From: Amoebophrya sp. A120 | Taxonomy: Eukaryota; Sar; Dinophyceae; Syndiniales; Amoebophryaceae | Direction of reading: 5' to 3' | Assembly (NCBI GenBank): GCA_905178155.1 | Contig: CAJINV010000002.1 | Location: 10,586,709 to 10,650,708, forward strand | Length of the DNA stretch: 64,000 nucleotides | Shown here: in pieces, positions 62,900 through 64,000 of the stretch | Layout of the letters: each line of letters starts with the position of its first letter | Numbering within the stretch: the stretch's first letter is position 1 | Made by a program: the position numbers and the translations under genes | The notes under the pieces: generated by a model | What the model saw: only the letters and a program-made list of their open reading frames with translations | Told to the model about the DNA's origin: nothing | Database searches by the model: none

Positions 62900-64000
62900 C
62901 TACGCTCCAGAAAGCGTTGGCACGCCTAGTATTTGCACCATCACAGCCTTGTCCTCCTCGATCTGTTTTTCCTTCGCCAAGGCTTCCTGCCTCGCCAACT
63001 GGTCCCGGGCGGACTCCTGTTTGGCCGGCGAATTGTTTCGCGTCGTGTAGTATCAAATGTAAAAATGTCTGGGTCTGGAAGATTGCGAGATTTGTCATGC
63101 ATATTTCGGATCACCCAAATGGCGTCTGATGCAGGCAAAAGCATCACAGGTTTTGAGCACGCCTCATGAAGCATGTCCCGCATGAGAAACTTCCTACTTG
63201 CGTGCCAAGAAATGGACAGCTTTTGGCGCTCATGCAACACAAATTTTTGTGTGTTCCAGAGTTTGCATCACAAGTTCCAACCCTTCCAGACCCAGACATT
63301 TTTACATTTGATATGTAGGTCGACGAGGCTGCGTTCTCTGCCGTGAAGGACAATTTTCTCGTATTACAGTGAAAAATGCCCCCCACCCCTTAAATTGTAA
63401 AAATTTGTGATGCGAAGTGTCCAAATGAAGACTTTTTGTCATGCATGAAAGGAGTATGCATCTTTCTGATGCAGGGTCTAGGCGTGTATCGCATCGCTTG
63501 CATGACAAGCGCCGCTCTTGCTGGGGTCTTTTGCAATACAATACATTCTTGCTGTTCACGATTGGAAACCTGTGATGCTGATAGATGCAAGAGGGTGAAT
63601 GTTTCATTTGGAAAGGTTTGCAATACAAATTCTCCCAAGTTCGGGGGTGGGGGCATTTTTCATTGTAATATCTCGCCCGGTTCCGTGCGCTGTTTTGCTT
63701 CGACGAAGAGGCGCTGGAGGCAAATCCTGGCTTGCCGCCGCGCTCAATCTCCACTGAAGCGTCCCGGACCTTGCTCGCTAGCTCCTTCAGCAATTTCTCG
63801 GTGGCCTCGTCGTCGAGTTGGCCGCGTTTGCTGGGGCTCTTCACCGAGCGGAGTTCCAGCGCTACACGCTCGACGAAGCTACGCCCCTGGCCCGCGATGC
63901 CGCCGACTTCGTTTTTCGGCGAGCGGGCGCTGCGCTTGGAGGTGCTCGCGATCGCTCCGAGAAGTTTTTGCACGTCAGATGTCGAGCCGGTCCGGGCGCG
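62900..64000 (-). CDS. Partial gene: C-terminal part of a charged helical protein, split by two introner elements
   Basis: The gene enters from the right edge; visible exons are 63676-64000, 63319-63361 and 62900-63050, together 172 residues to a TAG at 62902-62900. The small middle exon (43-48 nt depending on register) sits between two TIR elements of different families. With one copy of each 5-bp repeat kept, all three exons share a single frame (RARKLSFTAEN; SSTYTTRNN). The visible protein is Lys/Arg/Glu/Ser-rich and mostly helical (ATEKLLKELASKVRDASVEIE; ARQEALAKEKQIEEDKAV). No domain is recognised, and the start lies outside the window. Confidence 0.75.
63051..63313. mobile_element. Introner element 5 (263 bp, TIR, 5-bp target duplication)
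   Basis: The ends are an almost perfect inverted repeat of about 31 bp starting TATCAAATGTAAAAATGTCT. The direct repeat tgtag occurs at 63046-63050 and 63314-63318. It lies in the last gene, and removal restores the frame. No coding capacity. Read along the gene the boundaries would be AT and AC. Confidence 0.94.
63362..63670. mobile_element. Introner element 6 (309 bp, TIR, 5-bp target duplication)
   Basis: Inverted terminal repeat of about 28 bp, left end TATTACAGTGAAAAATGCC, with a C/G-rich inner part (CCCCCACCCC). The direct repeat tctcg occurs at 63357-63361 and 63671-63675. It lies 43 bp from element 5 in the same gene. Removal restores the frame. Its GAAAAATG/C-run design resembles element 2, though the internal sequence differs. 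Confidence 0.94.

Noticed and set aside
1-64000. tRNA, rRNA, CRISPR arrays, transposase genes
   Set aside because: None seen on either strand by eye: no T-loop plus acceptor-stem combination, no spaced repeats and no DDE or integrase motifs. A covariance-model scan would be needed to exclude small RNAs.

Overview
The window is nuclear DNA of a eukaryote, most likely a dinoflagellate-lineage alveolate and probably a syndinian parasite such as Amoebophrya. Four things point there. Every gene I can support (20 genes plus one doubtful partial) lies on the minus strand, as in dinoflagellate unidirectional gene arrays. Exons are GC-rich and gaps AT-rich. Genes carry short spliceosomal introns. Six further introns are themselves terminal-inverted-repeat (TIR) elements, the introner elements I recall being reported for Amoebophrya. 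The organism call is inference; no rRNA or spliced-leader gene is present to settle it.

Layout, left to right, all minus strand: doubtful partial exons (1-340); a Ser/Thr kinase (671-2742); a coiled-coil protein (4291-7881); a low-complexity Ala/Lys/Pro protein (8612-11945); an organellar-type ribosomal protein uS9 (12557-13822); a secreted-looking protein made of two paralogous halves joined across an introner (14714-18602); a CobW/COG0523 metallochaperone GTPase (20381-22839); a tandem array of six paralogous genes of unknown function, several with mitochondrial-type N-termini (23586-34108); a membrane protein with a Lys/Ser/Asp-rich tail (34593-36071); a RING-MORN protein (36858-41162); an armadillo-like protein (41741-44123); a membrane protein (44604-45983); the nucleolar DEAD-box helicase DBP9/DDX56 (46283-50229); cathepsin C (50957-53091); a two-repeat helical protein (53635-54509); a Cid1/TUTase-type nucleotidyltransferase (54953-58162); a LicD-like protein (58808-62473); and the 3' part of a charged helical protein leaving the right edge (62900-64000).

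The main observation concerns the six TIR elements (209-473 bp). Each begins TAT and ends ATA, is flanked by a perfect 5-bp duplication, and sits in coding sequence so that removing it restores one open frame. Two belong to one 209-bp family and lie in opposite orientations relative to their host genes, yet both behave as introns. If splicing starts at the last base of the left duplication and ends at the first base of the right one, five of six introns have GT-AG or AT-AC ends with an RTATC 5' end like a U12 donor, and each insertion adds exactly one codon.

The second theme is local duplication: the six-gene array, remnants of the neighbouring Lys-rich gene's tail placed just behind two array members, the two-unit gene at 14714-18602, and the two-unit helical gene at 53635-54509. 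Genes are otherwise functionally unrelated neighbours (RNA metabolism, proteolysis, metal handling, surface or glycan chemistry), as expected of a eukaryotic chromosome rather than an operon. Exon joins were chosen by splice dinucleotides and phase only; no transcript evidence was available.
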